Assembly (NCBI RefSeq): GCF_028372415.1
Contig: NC_092872.1
Location: forward strand, 16,148,479 to 16,212,478
Direction of reading: 5' to 3'
DNA: 64,000 nucleotides
From: Notamacropus eugenii
Lineage: Eukaryota; Chordata; Mammalia; Diprotodontia; Macropodidae
A program made the position numbers and the translations under genes. This document shows, piece by piece, positions 46,136 through 57,869 of the stretch; the stretch's first letter is position 1; each line of letters begins with the position of its first letter. The notes under the pieces are model-generated. The model searched no databases. It was not told the origin of the DNA and saw only the letters and a program-made list of their open reading frames with translations.

Positions 46136-47118
46136 CAGTGCTCCTGGAACAAAGTTGCTGTGGAGTGAAAGTCATAGAAATTAGGTCTGGAAGGGAATTT
46201 AGAGAAAATTTCGTCTACCTTCCTCATTTTACATTTAATGGGTATATTCATTATCACCCTTGGCTAGAGTATACCCCATGGAGCACTGCTAGGCCTGGGC
46301 CTCTTCCAGAGCCACATGTGCTATCCTTGGAGCTAGGCCCCTTCTGGTGATACATTTGCTCTTGTCTTTTTCTATGAGCCATATATGCTGGCTTAGTGCT
46401 AGAACACATGGCACTTTTGGATGATGAAGAAATTTCTTGGCTCCCTTGATGGTAACAAAGGAGGGGGGGAGTATATTAATAAAGACAGAACACTAAGACA
46501 GAAAGATCTACCCACATATTGTAACTTGAAAGGTGTGAATCTAACTTCTGTTGCTTCTTTCCTTTATCTGGAACATATGGCATTGAACTTTCATTCTTTG
46601 AGACTCCCCAAGAAGTGACTGTAAACACATGTGCTGCTTAAGTGAGCTTAAGCCTGAGCCTCAGATCTTTTAATGTCTTTGCTGGTTTCTCTTTCTTTCT
46701 CTGAGCCTAGATGATTGAATGAAATCAGGAGAAATGAATTTTCTATCTCAGTTAACTCACGAGTTTGAGAACTGCAGATTACTTACTCCACACCAACTGT
46801 ACCTTGGGAAGATCTCCCTGAAGCTACTATAATACTTTTGGGGAAAGATGAGTTGTGAGAGAAGGAGCACACCAATCCCTGACCTGCCTTACCAAAATCC
46901 ATTTTAGTCTGAGGAAACTATTTGGATCAAGGAAAGGGTATAGACTCACAAAATTTCTCATGTTCTCATTTTTGAATATCAACCTCACAGTAGATTATAA
47001 TGGTAGATACAATGCTGTTTCATTCTTGAGTTTAAAAAGCTGCACTTTTATAAATCTTTCATGCTGTTAGCATTTCTTTTGTGTGGAGGAAATAAATAGC
47101 TTACCTATACTGGATCTA
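46136..47118. other. Mostly unassigned
   Basis: A short antisense THER1 scrap at 46160-46225 (TAGGTCTGGAAGGGAATTTA). Otherwise nothing recognised, and the frames here have no family resemblance. Confidence 0.3.
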
Positions 47119-47360
47119 TGGGCAGCTAGGTGGTATAGTGAAGAGAAGTCTGGGCCTGGAATCAGGAAGACCTGAATTCAAATCTGGTTTCAGACACTAG
47201 CTGTGTGACCTCGTACAAATCACTTAACCCTATTTACCTCAGTTTCTTCATTTGTAAAATTATCTAGAGAAAGAAATGGCAAGTCACTCCAGTGTCTTTG
47301 CCAAGAAAACCCTGAAATGTGACTATGAAAAGTTAGACGCTACTGAAATGAATGAACAAT
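47119..47360 (+). mobile_element. Marsupial tRNA-SINE, full length, sense
   Basis: Head GGGCAGCTAGGTGGTATAGT, GAATCAGGAAGACCTGAATT, CTAGCTGTGTGACCTCG, CCTCAGTTTCTTCATTTGTA and tail TTGCCAAGAAAACCCTGAAA. Confidence 0.9.
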
Positions 47361-48229
47361 ACTGGATCTGTATTGTATATTGAATATTTTTGTATTCCTT
47401 TTTGGAGAGACCCTAAATATTATCCAACTCTAAACTTGAAGTGAGGTTTTAAGGTGGAGGTGAGTGGAATAAAGGGTCCTAAGATTCCAAGAAGAATCTG
47501 ATCCCACTTTTTAGAGCTAGAAGCCGCTAAGCTTGAACCTAGTCTAAGATCATTTGTCTATAGCTAAGGACCCATTGAGAACAGGTGAGCAAAATGTAAG
47601 CTCTCCTCCCTACTCCTGCTCTGGGTCCAGCAATAATTTTGTTTTCTCACATAAGAATAAAACGTATCTAGGGAGTTGAAGTGATCTGCCCCAGCTCAAA
47701 TAGGATTTCAGTAGCTGAGCCAAGATGCAAACACAATTCCTGGACACTATATCTTGTGCTCTTTGTGCTACAATGAATTTGTAAATCAATAAGCATTTAC
47801 TGAGTGCCCGCTATATTCTATGTACTGCTCTACACCATGTTTTCTCTTTAGAAGCGATAGTTAAAACCGATAGTGTGCTGGTAAAGTTAAAAATCAGCTT
47901 TCCAAAAATGGACAACACATTTTTAAATTTAATGTGCATTATTCACATTTTCTCTCTCCCTTTCTTAAGTCTAGACAATCAGTAAAACAATAAACCAATC
48001 CCTGATTTGCAGTGTTTCCCAGTTTCTGAGATGCAAATGCTCTCCCTGAAAATTTAACAGTTGTCTCAGTACAAGCTGAGTCCAATATACCCCTGTATCT
48101 TAAAACCATAGAAATAGATGTGACCGTTAAGGAAGAAAATGGAAATAGAAAATAAAAAAAAAGTAATTGAAAGATCTAACCTTGCTCAAATAATATAATA
48201 TAAATATAATGCTTATATTTAGAAGGCAA
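47361..48229. other. Mostly unassigned
   Basis: Scattered antisense MIR/THER-like traces near 47500-47770 (GAAGTGATCTGCCCCAGCTC) and a short antisense L2 tip at 47785-47830 (CAATAAGCATTTACTGAGTG). Confidence 0.35.
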
Positions 48230-48650
48230 AAAGAGTTAATAGCAGTGACTGAGGAGCGGTGAGAGAAGATATGGGAAACCAGGAGAGAATGGTTTCACCA
48301 AAGTTAAGGGAAGGGGCAGCTAGGTGGCTCAGTCCAAGCCCTGGAGTCAGGAGGACCTGAGTTCAAATTGGGTCTCAGATACTTGACATTCAGTAATTGA
48401 GTGATCCTAGGCAAGTCATTTAACTCCGATTCCTCGAAAAAAAAGTTAAGGAAAGGGAGGTTTAAGAAAGGAGTATTAGTGTTAAAAGCTACAGAGAAAT
48501 GGAAGATAATGGGGACTGAGAATGGTCATTAGATTCAAGACCAAGAACTCACCTTTGACATTCAGTATCAGGAGGACAGTGTGTTTCTGTAAGGTGGAAG
48601 CCAGATCACAAAGGATTAAAGATCAAGATAGTGTAGCAGAGAGGGGCATC
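48230..48650 (-). mobile_element. L2 fragment, antisense, split by a SINE
   Basis: GAGTGACTGAGG-like text and GGTTTCACCAAAGTTAAGG on the left, GAAATGGAAGATAATGGGGA and AAGGTGGAAGCCAGATCACA on the right, are antisense L2. The SINE at 48315-48442 sits between the halves. Confidence 0.6.
48315..48442 (+). mobile_element. Short marsupial SINE with TSD, sense
   Basis: GGCAGCTAGGTGGCTCAGT, GGAGTCAGGAGGACCTGAGT, CTAGGCAAGTCATTTAACTC and a short A tail. Flanked by a 14-base duplication with one mismatch: AAGTTAAGGGAAGG at 48301-48314 and AAGTTAAGGAAAGG at 48443-48456. Confidence 0.9.
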
Positions 48651-49534
48651 TCTGTTCTTCTCAGAGAAATGAGGAGCTGGGTTAGAATCACATGTATCTA
48701 CTCCACTAAATATTGTTAATCTAGGGCATATGATCAGGTTCAGGTTAACTTCATATTTCTATGTTATTATTAGGGGAAAGTAGAACTCCACACTGTCTCT
48801 CAAAGGATTTGATTCCCTTTCCACTAAATCTCAGTTTTACAATGAATGTCATACCAAACAGCAAAGAAACTCATTTATCTAAATCACAACAAAATAGAAC
48901 AGAGAAGGTATACAAAGGAGGATATATACAAGACAATATAGAAAGAAGGAGCTCTTCCATTCAGAGTGAGATAACTCAACTCAACCAAAAGAGATAGCCT
49001 TATATCTCACCCAAGGGAGAACTCCCTTAAATCACTGGTGTAGCAAACTAGGAATAAAGACATGATGCAGACCACCAGCTCCTCCTATGTGTTCCCAGAG
49101 TCTCCAGCAACCTGAAGTGGGGATGCCTTCTTCTACCATTCTTCAGCAAGATAAAAGCCAGAAATGTTCAAATCCACTCAAAACTTGAAGAAGACTGAAG
49201 AAGCCTGGAGCTCTCTGTGACTTTCACCAATTTTACCCTGTCTCTCAGGTAGGGAAGGGCATTCATATCCATCAGTGATGAGAAAGTTTTATACCAATAG
49301 GTTTTGGGACAGGGGTTACACCAACCAAATATATAGTCCAAATTCTTTGACCAAGAGAAGCGGGCTTATAGACCACACTTGGGATTTAGGCTACACAGGC
49401 AGAAGGCATAGGACATTCACTCCACTGAGGGAGTTTGGTGAACTAGATGGTCCAGTTTGATCACTCTTAGACATTTTGCCCAGTGGTGCTTCTGCACTCA
49501 TCTCTGAGTAAAAAGTCAAGTTAATAATGGCTGA
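48651..49534. other. Unassigned
   Basis: No recognised repeat or coding remnant. Confidence 0.3.
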
Positions 49535-49715
49535 TGATAGGTTTAAAGCTGGAAGGGCTATAAAAGAAAAAGCCAACTAGTTCAACCCTATATTTTACAA
49601 AGAAGGAAACTGAGGCTTAGAGCAATTAAGTACCTTTCCTATGATCCCAAAGTGAGTGTGAAGGGGGAAATTTAAATTCAGGTCTTCTTGACTTCAAGTT
49701 TAGGATTGTAGCCAC
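49535..49715 (-). mobile_element. THER1/MIR3 SINE, antisense
   Basis: TTAAAGCTGGAAGGGCTATA, CAACTAGTTCAACCC, AAGGAAACTGAGGCTTAGAG and TTCAGGTCTTCTTGACTTCA, in antisense order. Confidence 0.8.
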
Positions 49716-49989
49716 TATACTCTTTTTCCGTGAAGGTAAAGGAAGATACTAGAATGAAGGCTTGAATATGTGGGTACAGAATAACAACAGAAACAGATCC
49801 ACTTTCATCTCTACTCCTAACTCTCTGGATTTCTCCACCATTTTGAAGTATTTTTTTTTTTACTTATTTAGTTAATTAACATTTAATCGTCACCTACAAT
49901 GTACCAGGCACTGACACTGTGTTGTGCTAGAATATGCCTCCACATCTGTAACCTTTTCATGCTGGAAGACCTCTCTGACTTTACCGCTT

Positions 49990-50208
49990 GCTGTTGTTTG
50001 CCCTTCATTTTTGAAGAGGACCATGGCATCAGGGAGGTGATGTCATGACTTGCAGATGAATTGGATTTAAGTGAGGGAGGGCTGTGCAAAGTCACCAGCC
50101 TCACTTTCTCCTCCACAGCCATCTGGGGTCCAGTGGCAAGGCATAGATCAGGACAAATGGAGATGGTCCTAGATACACTGGGAAACTTTTTTAAAGCTAT
50201 GGTTTTTA
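49990..50208. mobile_element. Marsupial SINE module without tRNA head
   Basis: GCCCTTCATTTTTGAAGAGG, ACCATGGCATCAGGGAGGTG, GTCATGACTTGCAG, AAAGTCACCAGCCTCACTTT and GGAGATGGTCCTAG are the same module as in the composite SINE at 30451-30760, here alone. Confidence 0.8.
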
Positions 50209-50689
50209 TCAGGTCTCAGTTTGACTGAGGCAATGTCCAAAGAGTGATTAAGGATAGGTACAGAATGAGATGGAGAATGGCCTCTTTTAACTAGTCAGAA
50301 CAAATCAATCTGGGAGGAAAAGACCCCTCAGGGTTTCTGACCAAAGCAGATTGTATGTAAGGTTTGAGGAAGAGACAAGAAGAGTTAAAGGTGACCCCAG
50401 ATGACTGAGAAGAGGGTGGTGCCATCAATGGCATAAGAAATTTGTTTGCTCCTGGAATCTCCATTTTGAGTAACTGTCCAGGTTAGCCACACTCACTCCT
50501 ACCCTCCTCTGCTGGATCCTGATTCTCTTAACTTTTCTGCCATCTTCTTCATCCTCTCAACACCTTGAAGGCAGATATTGTCTTTTGTTTTTCTCTTATC
50601 TTGTTGCCAGGGCTCTGCAGAGAGCCTGACGTAAGTGCTTACTGGTGCTCTTTGTTATTGACAGTATGGACAATATCAACAAAAAAACT
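50209..50689. other. Unassigned, possible antisense L2 traces
   Basis: GAGGAAGAGACAAGAAGAGT with GTGACCCCAG has an antisense L2 flavour (..GATGACTCC..), but not enough to call. Confidence 0.3.
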
Positions 50690-50910
50690 GGAAAGACAGT
50701 GTTGCCCAATGGCTACCAGCTATTGGCCAGAGAGTAAGACCAAATTTTAAGCCCTGCCTCTGACATAAATTAGTGGTGTAAATTTGGCTAAGTCACTTAA
50801 CTCCTCAGGGACCAAAGCAATTCTCTAAGGCTGTGAACCACAGAGAGATTGCAGATTGGGAAGTTTCCAATTAGGAAATTCCTACATTGATGAAATCGGA
50901 TGTGTGGACA
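50690..50910 (+). mobile_element. Second marsupial SINE type, sense
   Basis: AAGCCCTGCCTCTGACATAA, GGCTAAGTCACTTAACTCCT, GGGACCAAAGCAATTCTCTA, AAATTCCTACATTGATGAAA. Same type as 37885-38110. Confidence 0.75.
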
Positions 50911-50919
50911 GAAGAGTGA

Positions 50920-51900
50920 CAATTGGTGTTGATATAACTCTTTCCATCCATACACTCCATCACTGAATGGGCCTGCGGGTCCGACACCTTATTTTCTTGT
51001 CCTGTGCTCTAGCTGCACACATTTGTCACGTCAACATTTGGTTAAACACAGCAAGATAACCATGATGTATCAAAGTCTTCCATCCCAAGTCCTTCCCCTG
51101 GGCCTCTAACAGATGGTTTGGGGATTTATAGAGAAAGAAGCTGGAGATATTTTCATTCTTAGCTTTTTCCTTGTTGGAGAGACCCAATGAAATGTGGTTT
51201 TGTTGCTCCTGAATTCACTTCTCTATTTGGGAAATTGGAGCATTCAGAGAGATCAACATTCCATAGCATGGACAGCTCCTTATCTACAAACATGGAGAAT
51301 TAAGTGCAGAATTTAAATCTGGGCTTGGGGGGAAAAGGAGAGCTAGTCAGAATGACTTTAGCATACTGCTTAATTTCTTCTTATAAATAGAGTTGTAAAG
51401 GATGAAAATGAGGCTGAATAGATTAAGAAGCATCTTATTCACACTGTCACAATTCTCCCCTGGGGGAAAACACAGAACAAAACCTAAGGAGCAAGGCCAG
51501 AGTCTCCTGAGAATAGCGTAATCACTAGTGAAGGATAAAGCCTACAATAATAACTCATGGACCATGTAATGATGAACTTTCAGCATTCCTGAAACAGATC
51601 CCTAGTGCGTTAAATTTGCCATTGCTTTTTAGGCATCAAGTACAGGCATCCTTTAAAATTTCAAAGTGAATATGTATCAACTTAATTGTCAAAGCTAGAA
51701 GTCATTCATTCTGTTTTAAAGACAGAACAGTGAAAAACAGTGATGTACCATAGACTTCAACGTACATAAGATTTTTATGTGAGATTAGGGAAGGACTACA
51801 AATGGCTGCTTTCCATTGTATAATAGTTTGTCCATCTGTAGGGGAGATAGAATTGTGCTTTATTTTCTAATTTTAGATAAATGTTTAAAATTTTAAACAA
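50920..51900. other. Repeat-poor stretch, possible conserved non-coding DNA
   Basis: About 1 kb with no recognisable repeat, balanced composition and no reading frame of note. Nothing in the sequence itself proves function. Confidence 0.3.
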
Positions 51901-52225
51901 TCTTTTGTTTAGTAATTTTCAGAAAGTATTTATTCAGCACCTATATGTAACATGCTTAATCAGGTAAGCAACAAGCATTTATGAAATAATTACTTTGTGC
52001 CAGGCACTGTGCTAAATGCTGGGGATAAAAAAAAGACATAAAAACCCATTCTCAGCCTCAAGTGCTCCCATTCTAGTAGGAGGGATATGTAAACAAATAG
52101 GTAAGTATGAGATACATACAGAGTGAAAGGATGGGAACCTTAGGGAAGCTTTAGGAGCTGAGAGGGATAGGGATCAAGAAGGCCTTCTCAGTATCGAGCT
52201 TTGCACTTAATAAATGTTTGTTAGA
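51900..52225 (-). mobile_element. L2 3' end, antisense
   Basis: GTGCCAGGCACTGTGCTAAA, TGCTGGGGATAAAAAAAAGA, TCCCATTCTAGTAGGAGGGA and GGGAACCTTAGGGAAGC. A short sense L2 tip (CACTTAATAAATGTTTGTT) follows at 52204-52222. Confidence 0.8.
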
Positions 52226-53139
52226 CTAAAATGAACGTTGTAAAATAGTAAATGATTAAGTGACTAAATGCCTGTGTGATTAATACTACTGGGGGACATG
52301 ATATTAGGGCAAATTCCCTTCCTGGAAAATTGCCTGCTGGACTATATCATAGATGGATGACACTTGTGTATGAAGTCCTAAATAAAAGACTCTCAGTGTT
52401 AACCTGTTCACCCTATCTACTTTGTGCTTTAGAACCTAGTGACTCAGTATGGAGAACTAAGAGTTAAATAAGAAATTCAAGGCATTAACAAATTTTTCTA
52501 CCTTTATTTTTTCTATAAACTTATGAACATCCATACAGTGGAGAGTATTTTTAGAAACAGAGCCCAAGCTATGAACAGCAGACCTGGAAAGGCCTCATGT
52601 ATAAAGTTGTTGTGGAGCTGAGCATGACAAAACCAAAATAGGTCCTTTGTGAGCCAAGATCCCCTTATAGAGAAGTTGTTATAATTATTTAACTATCAGT
52701 TTCACACTTTTGTCATTAACTTCTAGAAGGTTCTTTTCTGTTGGAGAAATCAGTCACTTTCCTCTTAGTAACAGAGGATGTTAATGGTGGTTAAAAAAAT
52801 AGAGTTCTCAGTTCAAAGGTAACTGTGCCATTATGAGGACAGACCTAAAGTCAACCCTACTTTCTTATCTCCCTTCTTTGTCCCTTCAATTAGTGAAAAT
52901 GTTCAAATTTCCGAATACAAAAATATGCAAGCAGAGTTAATGAATAATACCTTATTTTCCCGATAACACATGTTGGAGATGGTACTTTTCTTGTACGAAA
53001 GGAAAAGGTTGAAAGTCATCTTCAAAGCTGACTCCTCACTAAGTGTGTCTAGATGCCTCACCACCTCTAGACTTAGAGGACCATAGTGCCCTTTTGTATC
53101 TTCAGCTGGCATTAATGTATTTGCTTTATATAGAGAGAT
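52226..53139. other. Unassigned
   Basis: No firm element. An LTR-like AAATAAAAGACTC string lies at about 52380, without supporting ends. Confidence 0.3.
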
Positions 53140-53304
53140 TCTTAATCTGAACCAGGATTTTGGTTATTTTTTAAAGTATTTTGGTAACTATGTTTCTGTA
53201 TAATTGATTCCATTTGTAATGCTATGTATTTTATTTTATGCCTTTAAAAACATTATTCTGAAAAGGGGTCCGTAGGGTTTCCCAGGCTGCCAAAGGGGTC
53301 CATG

Positions 53305-53337
<33 letters not shown>

Positions 53338-53345
53338 CAAACAGA
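53140..53345. mobile_element. hAT-like non-autonomous element, copy 2
   Basis: GAGATTCTTAATCTGAACCA at the left. TTTTATTTTATGCCTTTAAA, AACATTATTCTGAAAAGGGG and CTGCCAAAGGGGTCCATGAC at the right. Its right end has become an AC microsatellite (53304-53339). Confidence 0.6.
53304..53339. repeat. (AC)n microsatellite
   Basis: CA run with one GC interruption near its right end. Confidence 0.97.
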
Positions 53346-53689
53346 TTATCTTTGATTTCATGTCTCATTTAGACTTGTATGTATTGTGCACGGATTGTTT
53401 TCTTTCCCCCTGTCTAGTTCAGACACTAGTTTGCCATATAACAGCTCATGTAGGGACAGCTGTACCACCAAAATGTATAATTTTGAATGGTGGGGAGCAA
53501 CTGATCAAGTCTTCTTATTTGAAAAATCCTAGAACTCACACAAATAACAGTTATTCAAATAACTGCAGTGAGTGGCCCGATTCAATCGTTTTAAACCGTT
53601 AGCCTATTGTATTTGGGGAAAGCTTTGTAATGGGTAAAGTACTCTTTGTTCATGAAGAGAAATACATGTAAATACCCATAATCAAAAGC

Positions 53690-53870
53690 AGTATGGTGTC
53701 ACAGAAAACATACCCTAGTGGAATGGCCCTACCAGTAATTAGTTGTCTGACTTTGCCTAACTCACTTAATTTCACTGGACCACAGTTTTCTCATCGCAAA
53801 ATGCATAGGCTGAGCTGTAACATCTCTATGTAGCCTTTGTGCTCTAGAATTCTGTTCTATTTAGGTGATA
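53690..53870 (+). mobile_element. MIR/THER SINE
   Basis: AGCAGTATGGTGTCACAGAA, GTAATTAGTTGTCTGACTTT, CCTAACTCACTTAATTTCAC and GTTTTCTCATCGCAAAATG, in MIR order. Confidence 0.7.
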
Positions 53871-54317
53871 GTGTTTCCCTGGGTGTTGAGCAAACTGTGA
53901 GCCAATTACACTTGAAATGAGAACTTAATCCCCTCTTGACTAGTATGCTTTCTGTATTGGCTTCATCTATTTTTTTTAAATTTTAAAGTATCTACTTTGC
54001 CTTTGCAAGAAAAGGATGAATCTACAGTTAGTTGCTTTTGGCTACTTTGATGGTAGAATTATGGAGGACTAGCAGCTTCCAAGGACAAAAAGATAATTTT
54101 GCCCAGGAATGAAAGCTCATACGAACATAGGTGGAGACCTAGAAGGGACACAAGAGCTTTTTAGACCAATCCATATCTGACAAAGAATCCTTTGTGCTAC
54201 ATTTCACATACTTTGAAGTCCTCCAGTGAGGGTTAAGCTTCTACTTCCAAAGGCTACTCATGAATGGTTCTGGTTATTAGGACATCTGTCCTTATATCAC
54301 ATCTACATCCACACCTT
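53871..54317. other. Unassigned
   Basis: No recognised element. Confidence 0.3.
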
Positions 54318-54830
54318 TTAAAAATATTTCCTCCCAATTGCACGTGTAATTTTTTTTTAACATTCTTTTTGTTTTGAGTTCCAAATTCTCCCTCCTTCCT
54401 CTACCTGAGACAGTAAACAATCTGATATAGATTATACATGTGAAATCATGTAGAGTATTTCCATATTACTCATTTTGTGCAGGAAAGCTTGAAAGAAAGG
54501 AAGGAAGAAAGAAAGGAAGGAAAAAAGAAATGAAGAGAAAAATATTATCCTATGGTCTGTATTCATATGACATCAGTTCTAACTGGAGGCAGAGAGCATT
54601 TTTCATCATGAGTCCTTTGGAATTGTCTTGAATCATTGCATTGCTGAGAATAGAGAAGTCATTCTTAGTTGTTTATTGTACAATATTGCTGTTATTGTGT
54701 ACAATGTTCTCCTGGTTCTGCTCCCTTCACTTTGCATCAGTTTATGCAAATTTTTTCAGAGTTTTCTGAAAGCATGCTACTCATTATTTCTTATAGTACA
54801 ATAATATTCTCTTGCAATCATATAAGTCCA
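54318..54830 (-). mobile_element. L1 3' end, antisense
   Basis: CTCCCAATTGCACGTGTAAT, TTTGAGTTCCAAATTCTCCC, then TTTTTCATCATGAGTCCTTT, GGAATTGTCTTGAATCATTG, ACAATGTTCTCCTGGTTCTG and TTCTTATAGTACAATAATAT. A typical marsupial L1 3' end, less decayed than the 861-1600 copy. Confidence 0.9.
54487..54533. repeat. GAAA/GGAA purine-rich simple repeat
   Basis: AAGAAAGGAAGGAAGAAAG-type units inside the L1 3' UTR. Confidence 0.9.
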
Positions 54831-54844
54831 AATCTACACTTATT

Positions 54845-55640
54845 ATCCTTTCTCATGCATGATAGCTCTTCAAATACTTGAACATAACTATATTGTTCCT
54901 GGTGAATCTTCTTGATGCTAAATGCTCCCAGTTCCTGTAAGCAATTCCTAAATGGCACGATATCAGGGATCTTAATCTAGTTATCCTTTTCTGAACACTC
55001 TCCAACTGCTCACTGTCTTTTCCTAAGTAAGTGCCCAACAGCATAGCAGTGTGAGGAAACAGGGCACAAAAAACACCCAAACGGCAGTTGAGTGACCTTG
55101 GAGCACATCACAATTTCTCTGGATCTCATTTCCTTCACCTATAAAGTGAATAGCTTTGACTAAATAGCCTCTAAGTTCCCTTCTACTTCTAAACATATTT
55201 TCCTGCTACCTGAACACCATACTCTAGATATCATCTGACCAAAGTAAAATGGAACTATTGTATATTTAATACTGACAAGTATCCTTTTCTTATTGAAGCC
55301 TAACTTTTCAGTGGATTTTTTAGCTGCCTCATTACATTAATAGATAACTTTTAGTCTACAATTCACTGATATTCCTCTTTCTTTTTGTAGGAATTCTTAG
55401 CTGAGCTCCACATATCTTGTACTTTTCAGTTGATTTTGTAAATCAAAGTGAAAGATTTAACTTTTATCCCTATTTCAGTTAATCTTCATACATTTTGACC
55501 TCCATTCAAGCCTGCTGGCATCTTTCTAGAGTCCAGTTCTGTCATTCCATGTTATTATGTCTCCCAGACTCATGCCATCACTAAACTTCACAACCATGCC
55601 ATCAAAATCTTCATCTAAGTTACTGCTGAACATTTAGTGA
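54845..55640 (-). mobile_element. CR1/L3-type LINE relic, antisense
   Basis: The minus-strand frame at 54853-55080 contains GKDSEQLESVQKRITRL, then LGIAYRNWEHLAS and NNIVMFKYLKS. CR1/L3 ORF2 ends with D...LE.VQRRATR(M), GL..LPYEERL..L.LFSLE and GD(L/M)I.V(F/Y)KYLKG. The remaining + strand text (ATACTCTAGATATCATCTGA, GTACTTTTCAGTTGATTTTG, CTTCATCTAAGTTACTGCTG) continues the element. Very decayed, with a SINE inserted at 55081-55200. Confidence 0.65.
55081..55200 (+). mobile_element. THER1/MIR SINE 3' part inside CR1/L3
   Basis: GGATCTCATTTCCTTCACCT, ATAAAGTGAATAGCTTTGAC and CTCTAAGTTCCCTTCTACTT. CR1/L3 text resumes after it. Confidence 0.65.
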
Positions 55641-57009
55641 GAAGGTTATTTAAAATATGAATGAGATTGGGAAGTTTAGCATTTGTTGAAATTAATTGAA
55701 TTGAGATGGAGGTTAGGTCCTGCTTTTGAAAGAAGGAAGAAAAATAACCTGAATAAATGATGAATTAGAGAAGCGCATAAGATGGATGCCCTTGAACTAT
55801 GGAACCCAGAATCCAAAATTATCATCAGTTAGAACCATCCAAACAAAGGGTGGCATTTTTTATGCCTGTTTGTTTTTGTGCACCATTAGATATAAATCCA
55901 TCCACATTTAAATACAACTTCTTAACTTTTGCATACAGAACATCTTTCTTGAAAACAATTACTAAAATTTTTTTTTAACATTTGTGTAAGTTGAAACTCT
56001 TGCTTGTTTTTAAAACATTTCATACATATATAAGTTAATTTTCTATCTTAATCAAGTTGGGCTCTTTCTTACCAAAACGACCTGTAGTGTTTCTCTCACA
56101 TTTAACCTTTGTTTTTCATGCAAAAATACTCATAGGTTTATGGCACCTTTCTGAATCTTTTTTTTTCTTCCTAATTTATTCTGATACTTTCCCAGGGCTC
56201 CTTCTCTAACCAACTTTTAGTCCACCTACATTGCCTTGCTGCAAAGTGGCTCATTGCCATTTCATTTTCACAGTTTCTATCTAATCCACAACACCAGAGC
56301 ATCTTGCCAAAGCTTGTACATCTGCTTCTATCTTCAGCAAGATTTGAACCTGATTTCTCAAAGTGATTTAACCAATATGTATTAAAGATCATGTATTTAT
56401 GTATGTTTTTGCTTTGTAGACATTACAAGTATGAAAATATTCCTTAAAATACAAAAACAAAGTTCACCCTAATCAGAACACCTGTTTTTAACCATTCTTT
56501 CCCCCATCTCAATGTCTCCCTAATTCCTAAACCTTTTCATTCTTCTTTCTGTCAAATGCTGAGTTTGTATGTTTTTCAAAGTCATCTGTATGTTGTCCCT
56601 GCTGTATTCCTGACTTTCTTTATATACATATGAACAACTGTTTGAGTGTTGGTACTTTTTTTACTAACATAAGTTTTAAATATAAAGTAGGAAGTGTCAT
56701 GACTTGCTATATCCAGAAAAATCAGTCACTTAGTGAACAACACGCTGGGGATTTGCCTTTCCAAACTTAGCTTTATTGGTCCTCAGATGTCAGTCTACAA
56801 CCAGCCCTAGACGTAAAGCCTCTCCAGACTGTTAGGAAAATTCCTTCTACAGTTTATGATTCACTGGAGTCACATTACAAAATGGGAGATGCCTTCACAC
56901 CTCAGTACATGGAACATACTGTCGTTTTGTAATTTGCTCTAGTTTTTGAGGCTTTTTTGAGTCAATGTGGAATAATTCCCCCATTGCAAAAATCTTCCCT
57001 CAACATCTG
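55641..57009. other. Unassigned
   Basis: No firm element. The minus-strand frame at 56171-56392 is cysteine- and tryptophan-rich but matches no family I know. Confidence 0.3.
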
Positions 57010-57850
57010 TTGGCTTCTTATTCAATCATGTAGTCAATAAGCATTTTTAAAGCACCGGCTATGTACCAGGCAGACTATTAAATGCTGGAAATTCAAGGAA
57101 AAGTAAAACTAAACAGTCTCAGCTCTCATGAAACTCAGTATAATGGAGAAGACAACGTGCAAACAACTAAGTACAAACAAGATATAAACAGGATAAGTTG
57201 AAGATAATCAGCACAGGGAAGACACTAGCAATAAGGGGTACCCCAAAAAGGCTTCTTACAGAATGAAGAGAGTGAGAAGGGAAAGTATTTGAGGCATGAA
57301 GGGTTGTCAGTGAATATTTCCTGACTCAGGAGATGGAGTCTCCTGGAAAAAGCAAAGAAGTCAGTGTCACTGAATCATAGATTATGTAGGAGTATGGGAA
57401 GTAAAGTGTAAGACAACAGAAAGATAGGAAGAATAAGGCTAAGAAGGGTTTTAAATGTGTAACAGAGGATCTTATATTTGATCCTGAATGTGATAAGGAA
57501 CCGGTAGAATTTGTTGAGTAGGAGGGCAACATGGTTGGGTCCACACTGTAGGAAGATCAAATTGATAGCTGAATGAAGGAGGGACTGAAGACTTGTGGTA
57601 AGTTAGGGAGGCCATCTAGAAGGCTACTGCAATAATTCAGTGTGAACTGATAAGGGCTTGTACAAGCGTGGTATAAGTATCAGAAAAGAAAAGGGGGATA
57701 TATAGAAGAAGCTACAAAGGTGAAATTATAAACCTTTGCAATATGTTGGCTGTGAAGGAGTGAGAATTCAAGGATAATGCTTTCTGTGTGGATGGGAGGA
57801 TAGTGGTACCCTTGACAATAATGGGAAAGTTAGAATATACCACAGTATAA
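57010..57850 (-). mobile_element. L2 3' segment, antisense
   Basis: CAATAAGCATTTTTAAAGCA, GGCTATGTACCAGGCAGAC, AAACAGGATAAGTTG, GATCCTGAATGTGATAAGGA, CTACTGCAATAATTCAGTG and GGATAGTGGTACCCTTGACA are antisense L2 in unbroken order over about 0.8 kb. Confidence 0.9.
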
Positions 57851-57869
57851 ATAAATCAAATGTATAGAA

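Noticed and set aside
52270-52460. LTR-like AAATAAAAGACTC region
   Set aside because: No TG...CA borders, TATA spacing or duplication could be found.
54853-55080. Minus-strand frame as a small host gene
   Set aside because: Its sequence is the C-terminal end of a CR1/L3 LINE.
56171-56392. Cysteine/tryptophan-rich minus-strand frame
   Set aside because: No family resemblance, no splice or promoter context, and its length is within chance for AT-rich DNA.
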